DNA of 51,671 bases, taken from the NCBI GenBank assembly GCA_039188505.1, contig JBCCZC010000003.1, forward strand, positions 1 through 51,671, given 5' to 3'. Each line of letters begins with the position of its first letter. The stretch's first letter is position 1. Shown in pieces: positions 43,072 through 50,958 of the stretch. Under the pieces are notes generated by a model. That model was not told the DNA's origin. It saw nothing but the letters and a program-made list of their open reading frames with translations, and searched no databases. The DNA is from JBCCZC01 sp039188505. GTDB lineage: Bacteria > Pseudomonadota > Gammaproteobacteria > Xanthomonadales > SZUA-38. Made by a program: the position numbers and the translations under genes.

Positions 43072-44498
43072 AAGGGATCTTCCGCAGTACGTTGCTCACT
43101 TGGCTCCTGCTCGTCTGCGCGGCGCCGTCGACGGCGGCGCCGCTCGAGAGCGCCTTCAGCTTCCAGGGGCTGCTGGACGATAGCGGCCAGCCGGCGGACG
43201 GCGCCTACGACCTCACCTTCAGTCTCTTCGGGCAGAACGCCGGCGGGAACGCGGTCGCGGGCCCGATCACGCTCGACGACGTGCCGGTAGCCGGCGGTGT
43301 CTTCGCCGTGGCGCTGGACTTCGGCATTGCCCCCTTCGCGGGCGATCAGCTGTGGGTCGAGATCGGCGTTCGTACCGGTGCCGAGACGGGAGCGTTCACC
43401 ACGCTGGCGCCGCGGCAGCCCCTGCGGGCCGTTCCCTACGCGCTCCACGCCGAATTCGTCGGCGCCGGAGTCGTCGGACCCGACGAATTGGCTCCCGGAG
43501 CCGTCGGTGAAGGGCAGATCGACACGTCGGAGGTCCAGGCCCGGGTGGAGGGCATCTGCGCGCCGGGTAGTGCCATCCGGTCGATCGGCGCCAACGGCGT
43601 CGTGGGCTGCCAGTCCGTCGATGATGGGGACTGGGCGGACGCCGGCAGCCTCCTCACCACCGCCCGGGGCGTGGGCATCGGCGGGGCCACCGACAACGTC
43701 GGGTCGGGCACGCTGACCGTGCAGGACTACGACAACTTCAGCATTGACGGCTTCGGCGGCATGTACGTGGATGTCGCCCGGTCCGTGAACGAGATCCCCT
43801 TCTACGGCTACGCGGTCGACGGCACGCCGCGGGCCTTCACGGAATTCAACGAGGGCAGCGATCAGTTTCGCATCTGGAACGGTGCCTACGGCCTGGTCCT
43901 CGACCGCCTGCAGCGAACGGGGCTCAACGTGGCGTCGCCGGTGCGGACCCTCCACGTCGGCGGCGACGCCCGGATCGAAGCGCTGGCTCACGGCGGTTCC
44001 GGCAAGGTCGCGGTGTTTGCCGAGCCGGACGGCGATCTGGTGCTGGAAGCGAGTGACGGATTGCTCTACTACTCGCTGTCTCCGTGGGCCTTCCAGCCCC
44101 ACGACTCAACCCGGGGCGAGGTGGTTCGCGATGGGAATTTCGCCCACTTCCAGCCGGGCGTTGGCTTACCGTTCGTGGACCCGCTTGAACGCACGCTGGT
44201 GGCGCCACTCAACCTGCCCGACGGGGCCACGATGGAGTCGATCGAAGTCTTTGCCGCCGTCGACGTCGGCGAAAGCGGCTTCTTCTTCGGGTTCGACCGG
44301 ACTCGCGTCAGCGACGGTTCGGCGACCGTCAGCGTCGCTGCCGAGGTTTTCGGTCAGGCAACCGGTAACGTGGAGTCGTTCGCCATCCTGGAATTCGACG
44401 AGCCCGTCGACAACCGGAACTTTGCCTATTCGTTCTGGGTTGCTGCCCGCGGCAGCGAAGAGAAGATCCGCTCGGTACGGATTGCCTATACCCGCTAG
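43068..44498 (+). CDS. Exported protein with a tail-fibre-like N-terminal domain
   Basis: A 476-aa protein. A signal peptide (STLLTWLLLVCAAPSTAA) precedes a domain (FSFQGLLDDSGQPADGAYDL, then RQPLRAVPYALHAE) that is widespread at the N-terminus of bacterial exported repeat proteins. A coiled or repeat-type region follows (DELAPGAVGEGQIDTSEVQA). The second half (GVGIGGATDNVGSGTLTVQD onward) is beta-rich, with no family I can name. It lacks the GFE tail and ends VRIAYTR. Its ATG overlaps the stop of the 95-aa protein gene by 4 nt, so it is the second gene of a two-gene operon. Surface or fibre-like roles are plausible but unproved. Confidence 0.78.
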   Translation: MKGIFRSTLLTWLLLVCAAPSTAAPLESAFSFQGLLDDSGQPADGAYDLTFSLFGQNAGGNAVAGPITLDDVPVAGGVFAVALDFGIAPFAGDQLWVEIGVRTGAETGAFTTLAPRQPLRAVPYALHAEFVGAGVVGPDELAPGAVGEGQIDTSEVQARVEGICAPGSAIRSIGANGVVGCQSVDDGDWADAGSLLTTARGVGIGGATDNVGSGTLTVQDYDNFSIDGFGGMYVDVARSVNEIPFYGYAVDGTPRAFTEFNEGSDQFRIWNGAYGLVLDRLQRTGLNVASPVRTLHVGGDARIEALAHGGSGKVAVFAEPDGDLVLEASDGLLYYSLSPWAFQPHDSTRGEVVRDGNFAHFQPGVGLPFVDPLERTLVAPLNLPDGATMESIEVFAAVDVGESGFFFGFDRTRVSDGSATVSVAAEVFGQATGNVESFAILEFDEPVDNRNFAYSFWVAARGSEEKIRSVRIAYTR

Positions 44499-44532
44499 CG
44501 TTTGGGCGGCGACGAGGTCAATCCCCGACTCC

Positions 44533-44551
44533 GCAGCCCGCGACGGGCTGC
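44533..44551 (+). terminator. Hairpin after the exported protein gene
   Basis: A perfect 8-bp stem (GCAGCCCG and CGGGCTGC) with a CGA loop, 34 nt past the stop at 44498. It may be a terminator or half of a REP-like element. Confidence 0.45.
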
Positions 44552-44586
44552 CGATCGCGCTGGGGCTTCACCCGAGCCGTGGATTA

Positions 44587-44613
44587 GCCCGGGTACCGTA
44601 GATGCACCCGGGC
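44587..44613 (+). repeat. REP-like palindrome
   Basis: GCCCGGGT and ACCCGGGC flank an 11-nt loop, 36 nt downstream of another hairpin. The layout (a TTAGCCCGGGT-type palindrome between genes) resembles REP elements in gammaproteobacteria. Only one copy is in the window, so the repeat status is inferred. Confidence 0.35.
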
Positions 44614-44715
44614 AAGTTTCAGCTCGCTATGGTCGGCCGACGGACCGACCGCAGCGGGCCCAGGCGCCACCGCGTGACTGCTTCGGTCCCGCGGCGCGCC
44701 GAGATCACCGTCGAG

Positions 44716-45166
44716 TCAGAACGCCCAGATCGCGGTCAGGCGCGCGTTCGCGGACTCGCCCACAGTCGCCTGGTGGGTGCTGTGGGAGTTCGGGAAATAC
44801 AGCTCGTCGGTCAGGTTCTCGACCGTCACCTGGAAGCGCAGGTCCGCAGAGTGCTGGTAGTAGGCGGCAGCGTCGACGCGGGTGTAGCTGGGCAGGACGG
44901 CCGAGTTGCTGTTGTTGATGAAGCTGTCGTCCTGGTAGACCACGCCGAGTCCGAGGCCGAAGCGTTCGGTCGCCCGGAAGTCGGTCCAGAGCGAGAATAT
45001 GTTCTCGGGCAGCTCGCGCGGACGGAGTCCCGTCGCACCCTGACGGTTGACCTGCTCACCGTCGAGGTAGCTGTAGCCGGCGGCAACCGACCAGCGGTCG
45101 GACAGCTGGCCCTGGAGCTGAATCTCGAAGCCGTCGATGTCGGAATCGATCACGTCCAGCGTTTCG
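44716..45166 (-). pseudogene. TonB-dependent siderophore receptor relic, C-terminal barrel
   Basis: The reading frame ends with the last strands of a TonB-dependent outer-membrane receptor: DSDIDGFEIQLQGQLSDRW, VAAGYSYLDGEQVNRQ, ELPENIFSLWTDFRATERF, NLTDELYFPNSHSTHQA and the terminal Phe (LTAIWAF). A complete receptor of this type is about 700 aa; only about 150 residues remain, with no signal peptide or plug in frame. Upstream of about 45166 the homology stops, and a plug piece appears on the other strand. The rest of the gene is gone, so the receptor cannot be functional. Confidence 0.8.
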
Positions 45167-45244
45167 GGCCGTGGCGGCACCGGCGGCGTGCTCAATCGCG
45201 TCACCAAGAAAGGCGTGATCGGGCAGACGCTCACCAATTGGGAG
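45167..45244 (+). pseudogene. Inverted TonB receptor plug fragment
   Basis: Plus-strand codons read GRGGTGGVLNRVTKKGVIGQ and then TLTNWE. This is a highly conserved plug-domain segment of siderophore receptors. It abuts the barrel relic but faces the opposite way. Homology appears to end near 45244. An inversion plus deletion within one receptor gene would explain both pieces. Confidence 0.65.
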
Positions 45245-45656
45245 CATCGCTTTTCGGCGATCCGCCGCTACCTGGCGGCAGCTGGATTGCGGCGGGTTCG
45301 GAGACGGAGAATACTGACAATCACGGGTTTTCTCAATGATTTCCGCGCGCGGCGCCCTCGGGGCGGCCGCATGCGCGAGTCTGGAAGGGCCTCGGTCCAT
45401 GTGGATATTTCGACAGGGAATCCGCCTGCGATCCCGTTCCTTGGCCCGACGGAACGCACTGCTGTGCCGGGCATGCCCGGGCACCTGGAAGCGCGGTGAC
45501 TTCCTCGAGCGGGCCGGTCGTTTCGATGCAGCACGAACGGCGCGGCAACGAAGTGTGGCCTCGCCGAATTCGGCGTCTATTTCGGCCTTTACCGGCTGTG
45601 CGCCAATGCCTGGTTGATGGAGAAGGAAGCGGCAGACGCTCAGGCCGGCGGGCGTC
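45245..45656. other. Gene-free interval beside the receptor relic
   Basis: About 410 nt with no convincing reading frame on either strand; short open frames are Arg-rich shadows. It contains a minus-strand promoter-like pair (45308-45336) and is probably eroded upstream sequence of the lost receptor gene. Confidence 0.55.
45308..45336 (-). promoter_or_regulatory. Orphan sigma-70-like promoter upstream of the receptor relic
   Basis: On the minus strand, TTGAGA (45336-45331) and TATTCT (45313-45308) are spaced by exactly 17 nt. It points toward the barrel relic, so it is probably the old receptor promoter. No convincing Fur box was seen. Confidence 0.4.
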
Positions 45657-45995
45657 CTACTTCCGGGTGATCTCGTAGGACTCGGTGAGCCAGCGTGTCC
45701 AAAGGTCCTGCGGCATCGGTTCCGCCGCGCTGAAGCGCGCGGTGACCCAGCCTGTCTTCCCGACTTCGAAGCGCTCCGGCGCGGATGCCGCGAGAGCCTC
45801 CGCCTCGGGCATCGAGGCCTTCAGCTTGAACATCGCCTTACACCTCTTACCCTTCGGGCCCGGGCCGAGGAAGAGAAACTTCCCCTTGCCGACGGTGAAG
45901 GCCGTCTGGTTGCAGCTGGTGCCGGAACCGACGTCTTCGAAGGACAGTGCTGTTGCCGTCATGGCAACGAGTGGATCCGGGGCTTCAGTCGTCAT
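45657..45995 (-). CDS. MmcQ/YjbR family protein
   Basis: A 112-aa protein of the YjbR/MmcQ type (CyaY-like fold, DUF419). Landmarks are ALSFEDVGSGTSCNQTAFTV, KFLFLGPGPKGKRCKAMFKL and FEVGKTGWVTARFSAAEPMP ending LTESYEITRK. The family is often annotated as DNA-binding, but its role is unsettled. It is the last gene of a three-gene operon, overlapping the ParB-like gene by 11 nt. An alternative start at codon 12 (45962) is possible; the longer start matches family length better. Confidence 0.82.
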   Translation of the reverse strand: MTTEAPDPLVAMTATALSFEDVGSGTSCNQTAFTVGKGKFLFLGPGPKGKRCKAMFKLKASMPEAEALAASAPERFEVGKTGWVTARFSAAEPMPQDLWTRWLTESYEITRK

Positions 45996-46374
45996 AGGGC
46001 AGATCCGCAGGCTTGCAGTTCACGTAGTCGGGTTCCGGGTCGAGTTCGAACTGGACCGCGGGAATGCGTTCCACGCCTTCCAGCACCGCCTTGCAGACTC
46101 GATGCATGCCGTCCATGAGCCGACCCGAGCGATCGAGGATGATCGGGTAGCGGAGGTCGCACGCCTGGATCAGCTCGAGGTGCTGAACGATGCTGCGTGG
46201 CGTCGGTTGCTCGCCGGGCTCGAAATACCAGCGGTCCTCGTCCAGCTCCGCGACGCGGTTGGGATCGATCATCCGGACCGGGAGTTGCCGGCTCAAGGCG
46301 ACCAGGCGGCGTACGTCGAAGGCGTCGATCCCGATGGGCGTCCGCCGCAGGTGGTACTGCGCGCGAAGGGTCAC
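45985..46374 (-). CDS. Small ParB/sulfiredoxin-like fold protein
   Basis: A 129-aa protein starting with GTG 46374. VRMIDPNRVAELDEDRWYFE, then TPRSIVQHLELIQACDLRYP, and PIILDRSGRLMDGMHRVCKA and GVERIPAVQFE follow the ParB-N/Srx-type nuclease-fold pattern. The D-G-x-H-R of the phosphate-binding motif is visible (MDGMHR). No helix-turn-helix is attached, so it is not a chromosome-partitioning ParB. The GTGA overlap (46371-46374) with the upstream oxidoreductase gene shows coupled translation. An open frame continues further upstream but is shadow sequence. Biological role unknown. Confidence 0.7.
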   Translation of the reverse strand: MTLRAQYHLRRTPIGIDAFDVRRLVALSRQLPVRMIDPNRVAELDEDRWYFEPGEQPTPRSIVQHLELIQACDLRYPIILDRSGRLMDGMHRVCKAVLEGVERIPAVQFELDPEPDYVNCKPADLPYDD

Positions 46375-47345
46375 GGCACGCCGCGCACGACGATCTTTCC
46401 GCCGGCCTCGTTCCGGTCCATGAGTTGGTGTGCCTCGATCAGTTCGTTGAATTCGAAGACTGGCCCGGTCTGGACGTCGAGCCGGCCGCCTTCGACGAGT
46501 TCCACGTAGCGCTGCAGCTGGTCGGGGGCCAGATCTTCGGCGCCGCCGCTGTAAGCGGTGAGCTTCACCGCGGTCGGAATGTCGCCCATCGGCTGGAACG
46601 CAGCGAGCTCCCATTGGCCGCCGAGGATGCCGGTCATGCAGACGATGCCGCCCGGTCCGACGCAGCGAAGCGAGTCGAGCAGGGTCTTGGTGCCGATGAG
46701 CTCGAGCACCCGGTCGAAGGGTGCTCTTTGCCCGGACCTCAACTGCTCGGCAAGCTGGCCGTCATCGATCCAGACCTCGTCGGCGCCAGCGGCTTCGAGC
46801 ATCCCTACCTTGCGGTCGCTCCGAGATGTCGTGGCGACCTTCAGGCCCGCATCCTTGGCAAGCGCGAGGGCAGCCATGCCGATGGACGAGGTGCCGCCAC
46901 GGATGAGGAGTGAGTCGGCGCGGTTGATCTCCAGGCCGGCGTAGAGCGACCCATGGGTGGTCTGGAGCATTTCGGGCAGGGCCGCCAGCCGTTCCCAGGG
47001 GAGGCCGGTCCGGAGCGGGAATACGCACCCGTGCGGGACGAGCGTGTATTCCGCGTAGGACCCGTCGAACTCGCGCCCCATGCCGCCCATGATCGCGGCA
47101 ACGGTCGAGCCGACCTCGACGTCCAGGCCGCCTGCATCGACAACTTCACCGACACATTCGATCCCGAGCACGCGGGGAAACCGGACCGAGGGGGAATCGC
47201 CGATCCGGGTAAACCACTCCGATCGGTTGAGCCCGAAGGCGCAAATCCAGATCAGGGTCCAGCCGTCCCGGGGTGCCGGTTTCTGACGCTCCTCGAGCTG
47301 AAACTGCTCCGGTCCGCCGGCTTCGTGGATGACCCAGGCCTGCAT
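46371..47345 (-). CDS. Zinc-type alcohol dehydrogenase / quinone oxidoreductase family protein
   Basis: A 324-aa medium-chain reductase. MQAWVIHEAGGPEQFQLEER is the family start; FPRVLGIECVGEVVDAG and LLIRGGTSSIGMAALALAKD give the cofactor-binding fold, and GGKIVVRGVP the end. The catalytic zinc ligands of true alcohol dehydrogenases are missing, so it is more likely an NADPH-dependent quinone or enone reductase. GGGAG lies 7 nt before the ATG at 47345. It is the first gene of an operon with the ParB-like and YjbR-like genes, linked by 4-nt and 11-nt overlaps. Confidence 0.88.
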   Translation of the reverse strand: MQAWVIHEAGGPEQFQLEERQKPAPRDGWTLIWICAFGLNRSEWFTRIGDSPSVRFPRVLGIECVGEVVDAGGLDVEVGSTVAAIMGGMGREFDGSYAEYTLVPHGCVFPLRTGLPWERLAALPEMLQTTHGSLYAGLEINRADSLLIRGGTSSIGMAALALAKDAGLKVATTSRSDRKVGMLEAAGADEVWIDDGQLAEQLRSGQRAPFDRVLELIGTKTLLDSLRCVGPGGIVCMTGILGGQWELAAFQPMGDIPTAVKLTAYSGGAEDLAPDQLQRYVELVEGGRLDVQTGPVFEFNELIEAHQLMDRNEAGGKIVVRGVP

Positions 47346-47452
47346 GGCAAACTCCCGTCGTGTCTGCGGCCGAGTATACCGGGGCGCTCGCCCGAGACAG
47401 CCCTCCGGTGCCGGGTCAGGGTCATGGGGCCTGCCCCGGGCATACCGCGGCG

Positions 47453-47926
47453 CTAGTCGGCAACGGGATGGCCATCGCACCGCTCGAAAGCGAACGGGAT
47501 CTCCAAGCGCTGCCCGTTCTCGCCCGGGCCGGCAATGGTCGCGGTCAAGCGCTTGCCGTCGCGTCGGTATTCGATGACCTGCGGAAAGTCGTGATCCGGA
47601 TTTTCGAACCGTGCGTGGTGCTCCTGGACGATGGTTGCGCGGAACGTGGTCGGGGGGCGGCCGCCAGGCTGGGCCAGGTAGTCCACGGCGCCATCGTCGT
47701 CCCGCTCGATCCGCAGAAACTCGAAGGCGTGGGAACGCCCGCTGGCCAGGGTCTCGCTGACTCCCAGCATCCGGTTCGCGGACGCGGGTAGCCACCGTTC
47801 CTCGATCCGGGCACCGTCGTCGTTGCGACACCAGTGTCCGGTCAGCCAGCTCGGCAGTTCCTCGCCGAGAGCGACGTTGCTGGCCAGGGTCAGCCCGAGG
47901 ACCAGGTGCATTCTCAGCATAAGCAT
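47453..47926 (-). CDS. DUF6265-like exported protein
   Basis: A 157-aa protein with a signal peptide (MHLVLGLTLASNVALGEELP). The mature part is a beta-barrel-like domain: WLTGHWCRNDDGARIEERWL, MLGVSETLASGRSHAFEFLR, FENPDHDFPQVIEYRR and the C-terminal CDGHP. This matches the DUF6265 family as I remember it; its function is unknown. The first five residues may be spurious if codon 6 is the start. It is divergent from the AraC-type regulator gene, with 74 nt between the starts, and may be its target. Confidence 0.72.
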   Translation of the reverse strand: MLMLRMHLVLGLTLASNVALGEELPSWLTGHWCRNDDGARIEERWLPASANRMLGVSETLASGRSHAFEFLRIERDDDGAVDYLAQPGGRPPTTFRATIVQEHHARFENPDHDFPQVIEYRRDGKRLTATIAGPGENGQRLEIPFAFERCDGHPVAD

Positions 47927-48000
47927 GTTCGATCTCCGCTACATTGGAGCCACGAGTCTGCCGTCGGGCGCCCGGGCGGTATTGAAGAATTGCGCAGCGA

Positions 48001-48843
48001 ATGAACTACGTCGAGTTCGAGCCCCCTGGCGACCTCAAGAACCACGTGCTGTGCCTCTGGCGGCTCCGCGACGGCGCGCCGGAACACAATGCCCAAACGG
48101 TCTATCCCGATGGACGCTGTGAGCTCATGGTCCATCTCGGTACGCCGATGGCGCGCCATCGGCCGGAGACCGGCTGGGTTCCGCAGGCGCCGGTGCTGTT
48201 CGCGGGTCAGCTCACCCGTGCGATCCGACTGGCGGCGCGAGGGCCGCTGGACTGCGTTGGTGTCCGCATCCGGCCCGAGGCGTCGGCGGGCATGGCCGGC
48301 ACGGCGGTCGCGGCGCTGCGCGACCACGTCGTCGATCTGGCCGGCGTCGATGCCGCCTTCGCTGGCGCGCTCGCTCGCGGCGCTGCGACCCTTGCGTCCG
48401 GCGACGATCCCGAGGCGCTGCACGAGATCCTGCGCGATCGGTGCACGCGATCGCCGGTCGACCCCGCGATCGTGGTGGCCGTCGAGCAGATCGACGCGAC
48501 CCTCGGGCAGGTTACGGTCAGTGACCTGGCCGCGGCGACGGGCCTGGCCGCGCGAACCCTTCAGACGCGGTTTCTCGCCGCCGTTGGGCTGCCGGCAAAG
48601 ACCTATGCGCGCATCGTCCGCCTGCAGGCGACGATCGACGCCCTCGATCGCGGCGAGGCCCCGATCGCTGCCGTTGCCGTCGACCGTGGCTTTGCGGACC
48701 AGGCCCACGCCACGCGTGAGATCACCCAGGTCACCGGCCTGCCCCCCGCACGGCTTCGGACGGCGCTCCGCGAGGCGCGTAGCGACGAGGGCACCGTCCG
48801 CATGGCGGCGGCCTTCGTGCGCGGGTCGGCGGGCTCGGGCTGA
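48001..48843 (+). CDS. AraC family transcriptional regulator
   Basis: A 280-aa regulator. The N-terminal ligand or partner domain (MNYVEFEPPGDLKNHVLCLW; YPDGRCELMVHLG) is the DUF6597-type found on many AraC proteins. The C-terminal 110 residues carry two helix-turn-helix motifs (VTVSDLAAATGLAARTLQTR; AAVAVDRGFADQAHATREIT). It probably controls the divergent DUF6265 gene or the hydrolase gene downstream. The effector is unknown. Confidence 0.88.
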   Translation: MNYVEFEPPGDLKNHVLCLWRLRDGAPEHNAQTVYPDGRCELMVHLGTPMARHRPETGWVPQAPVLFAGQLTRAIRLAARGPLDCVGVRIRPEASAGMAGTAVAALRDHVVDLAGVDAAFAGALARGAATLASGDDPEALHEILRDRCTRSPVDPAIVVAVEQIDATLGQVTVSDLAAATGLAARTLQTRFLAAVGLPAKTYARIVRLQATIDALDRGEAPIAAVAVDRGFADQAHATREITQVTGLPPARLRTALREARSDEGTVRMAAAFVRGSAGSG

Positions 48844-48989
48844 CGCCGGCGACGCTGCCTTCGAACGCCTGACGTCGCTACGCCAGCTGGGCCGATCGGA
48901 ACACGCATCGACTGCGCGGGCAGCGCGAATGCCCGGCGCGACGTCTCGAGCCGATTCTATCGATCCCGGAGGCTGCTAGCCTACCGGTC

Positions 48990-49616
48990 ATGACGCGCGT
49001 TGAAGCGAAGCCGGTGCTGCTGGTTCACGGACTCTGGATGACTCCGGCCGCCACCGTGCCCCTGGCCCGATCGCTAAGGGCCCACGGGTTCGACGCGACG
49101 CCCTTCGGCTACGGTTCCGTCAGGGGGGATCCGGACGAATCGGCGGCGAAGCTCGTCACGAGGCTCCGCGACGGTGCCGTCCAGTCCATGGTGGCCCACA
49201 GCCTCGGCGGCCTCATCGCGCTCAAGGCCCTCGCTCGTGCGCCGGAGCTCGCGGCGGGTCGGTTGGTCCTGCTGGGCTGCCCGGTGCGTGGGAGCCGCGT
49301 ATCGATGCGGTTTGCCAGCTGGCCGGGGGGTGGGCGGGCCCTCGGGGCGGCCCGCTCGCTGCTGGCCGAGCCCCAGGGGCTGGGCGCGGGGTCCTGGCAG
49401 GTCGGGCAGATTGCGGGCACGCGCCGCGTCGGCCTCGGCGTGCTCGCCGGCGGCGCCACCCGCCCCAGCGACGGTTCCGTGTTCGTCGAGGAAACGTGCG
49501 AGGACTTCCTGACCGACCACCTGGCGCTGCCGGTTTCGCACTTCGGCATGCTCTTTTCGCGCCGTGTGGCCAAGGCCGCCGCAGAATTCCTCGACCGGGG
49601 GCGCTTCGGCGGCTGA
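48990..49616 (+). CDS. Alpha/beta hydrolase (esterase/lipase-like)
   Basis: A 208-aa hydrolase. The oxyanion segment VLLVHGLWM near the N-terminus, AHSLGGLIALKA with the GxSxG-type serine, and LPVSHFGMLFS with a likely catalytic histidine fit the small esterase/lipase family. There is no signal peptide. The catalytic aspartate is not certain. It lies 56 nt before yebC on the same strand and may be co-transcribed with it. Confidence 0.83.
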   Translation: MTRVEAKPVLLVHGLWMTPAATVPLARSLRAHGFDATPFGYGSVRGDPDESAAKLVTRLRDGAVQSMVAHSLGGLIALKALARAPELAAGRLVLLGCPVRGSRVSMRFASWPGGGRALGAARSLLAEPQGLGAGSWQVGQIAGTRRVGLGVLAGGATRPSDGSVFVEETCEDFLTDHLALPVSHFGMLFSRRVAKAAAEFLDRGRFGG

Positions 49617-49672
49617 ACGTCGCGCCGGCCGGCTGCTACAATGGCGGGATTTGAACAACGGATCATCGATCG

Positions 49673-50413
49673 ATGGCAGGTCACAGCAAATGGGCCAATA
49701 TCCAGCACCGGAAAGGGGCCCAGGACAAGAAGCGCGGCAAGATCTTCACGCGCCTGAATCGCGAACTCACCGTTGCCGCCAAGCAGGGCGGCGGGGACCC
49801 TAATTCCAACCCCCGACTCCGGCTGGCCATGGACAAGGCCAACGCGGCCAACATGCCGAAGGACAATATCGAGCGCGCCATCAAGAAGGCGACGGGTGAG
49901 CTCGAGGGTGTCGAATACGAGGAGATCCGCTACGAGGGCTACGCCCCGGGCGGCGTCGCCATCATGGTCGACACCATGACGGACAACCGCAACCGGACGG
50001 TCGCCGAGGTGCGCCACGCGTTCACCAAGCACGGCGGTTCGCTCGGCACCGATGGCTCGGTTGCCTACCTGTTCGAGAAGCAGGGTGTGATCACGCTGCC
50101 GCCGGGCGCGGACGAGGACACGGTCATGGAAGAGGCGCTGGAAGCGGGCGCCGAAGACGTCATCAGCAACGATGATGGTTCGATCGAGGTCATCACGGAC
50201 CCCGACAGCTTCGCGGCCGTTCGCGATGCGCTCGCGGCGACCGATGCGGAAATCGCCGAGGCCGAGGTGACCATGCGTCCCGCGACGCGCGTGGACCTCG
50301 ACGTCGACGGCGGTCGGTCCGTGCTGAAGCTTCTCGACGTGCTCGAAGACCTCGACGACACGCAGGACGTATACTCGAACGCGGAAATCCCCGCCGAAGC
50401 CTTCGAGGCCTGA
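49673..50413 (+). CDS. yebC: YebC/PmpR family transcriptional regulator / translation factor
   Basis: A 246-aa protein of the YebC family (E. coli YebC is 246 aa). Landmarks are MAGHSKWANIQHRKGAQDKK, KIFTRLNRELTVAAKQGG, NMPKDNIERAIKKATGE and YEGYAPGGVAIMVDTMTDNR. The family binds DNA as a regulator, and work in several bacteria links it to relieving ribosome stalling. It begins the conserved yebC-ruvC-ruvA-ruvB block. Confidence 0.97.
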   Translation: MAGHSKWANIQHRKGAQDKKRGKIFTRLNRELTVAAKQGGGDPNSNPRLRLAMDKANAANMPKDNIERAIKKATGELEGVEYEEIRYEGYAPGGVAIMVDTMTDNRNRTVAEVRHAFTKHGGSLGTDGSVAYLFEKQGVITLPPGADEDTVMEEALEAGAEDVISNDDGSIEVITDPDSFAAVRDALAATDAEIAEAEVTMRPATRVDLDVDGGRSVLKLLDVLEDLDDTQDVYSNAEIPAEAFEA

Positions 50414-50418
50414 AGAGA

Positions 50419-50958
50419 GTGGCAGTCACCCGGATCTTCGGCATCGACCCCGGTTCGGTTCGCACCGGAATCGGCATCGTCGAGCTGGACCGGATCACGA
50501 CACGCCATCTCCACCACACGGTCATCGAGACGGGCGGCGGCGAGCTGCCCGCACGCCTCAAGGTCATCTTCGATGCCGTCTCCGAGCTCATTCACGAGTA
50601 CCAACCCGACGAGGTGGCGGTGGAGACCGTCTTCATGCGCAACAACGCCGATTCGGCCCTGAAACTCGGCCAGGCGCGCGGCGCCGCGATCTGCGCCGCG
50701 ATGGCCATGAGCAGGTCCGTGGCCGAGTATGGCCCGCGCCAGGTCAAGCAGGCCATCGTTGGCCGTGGCGTGGCCGAGAAGCAGCAGGTGCAGCACATGA
50801 TCGGCGTCCTCCTGGGCATCGACGGTCGTATCCCCGAGGACGCGGCCGACGCCCTCGGCATTGCGGTCACCCATGCCCACCACCTCCAGACCGCCCAGCG
50901 GCTCGACGCCAACGGTGCCCGCGCTGCGGTCCTGGCCCAGGCGAGGCGGCGACGATGA
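50419..50958 (+). CDS. ruvC: Holliday junction endonuclease RuvC
   Basis: A 179-aa resolvase that cuts Holliday junctions. The acidic catalytic residues are in FGIDPGS (Asp10), AVETVF (Glu), and EDAADALGIAVTHA (Asp residues), and FMRNNADSALKLGQARGAA is the usual signature. The start is GTG 50419. It is 5 nt after yebC and its stop overlaps the ruvA start in ATGA. Confidence 0.97.
   Translation: MAVTRIFGIDPGSVRTGIGIVELDRITTRHLHHTVIETGGGELPARLKVIFDAVSELIHEYQPDEVAVETVFMRNNADSALKLGQARGAAICAAMAMSRSVAEYGPRQVKQAIVGRGVAEKQQVQHMIGVLLGIDGRIPEDAADALGIAVTHAHHLQTAQRLDANGARAAVLAQARRRR

Noticed and set aside
45137..45499. A 120-aa plus-strand gene
   Set aside because: Only codons 11-36 look like a protein (the plug motif); the rest is Arg-rich, so this is a receptor fragment and not a gene.
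45985..46374. Chromosome-partitioning ParB
   Set aside because: It is too short, has no helix-turn-helix, and has no parA or parS-like site nearby.
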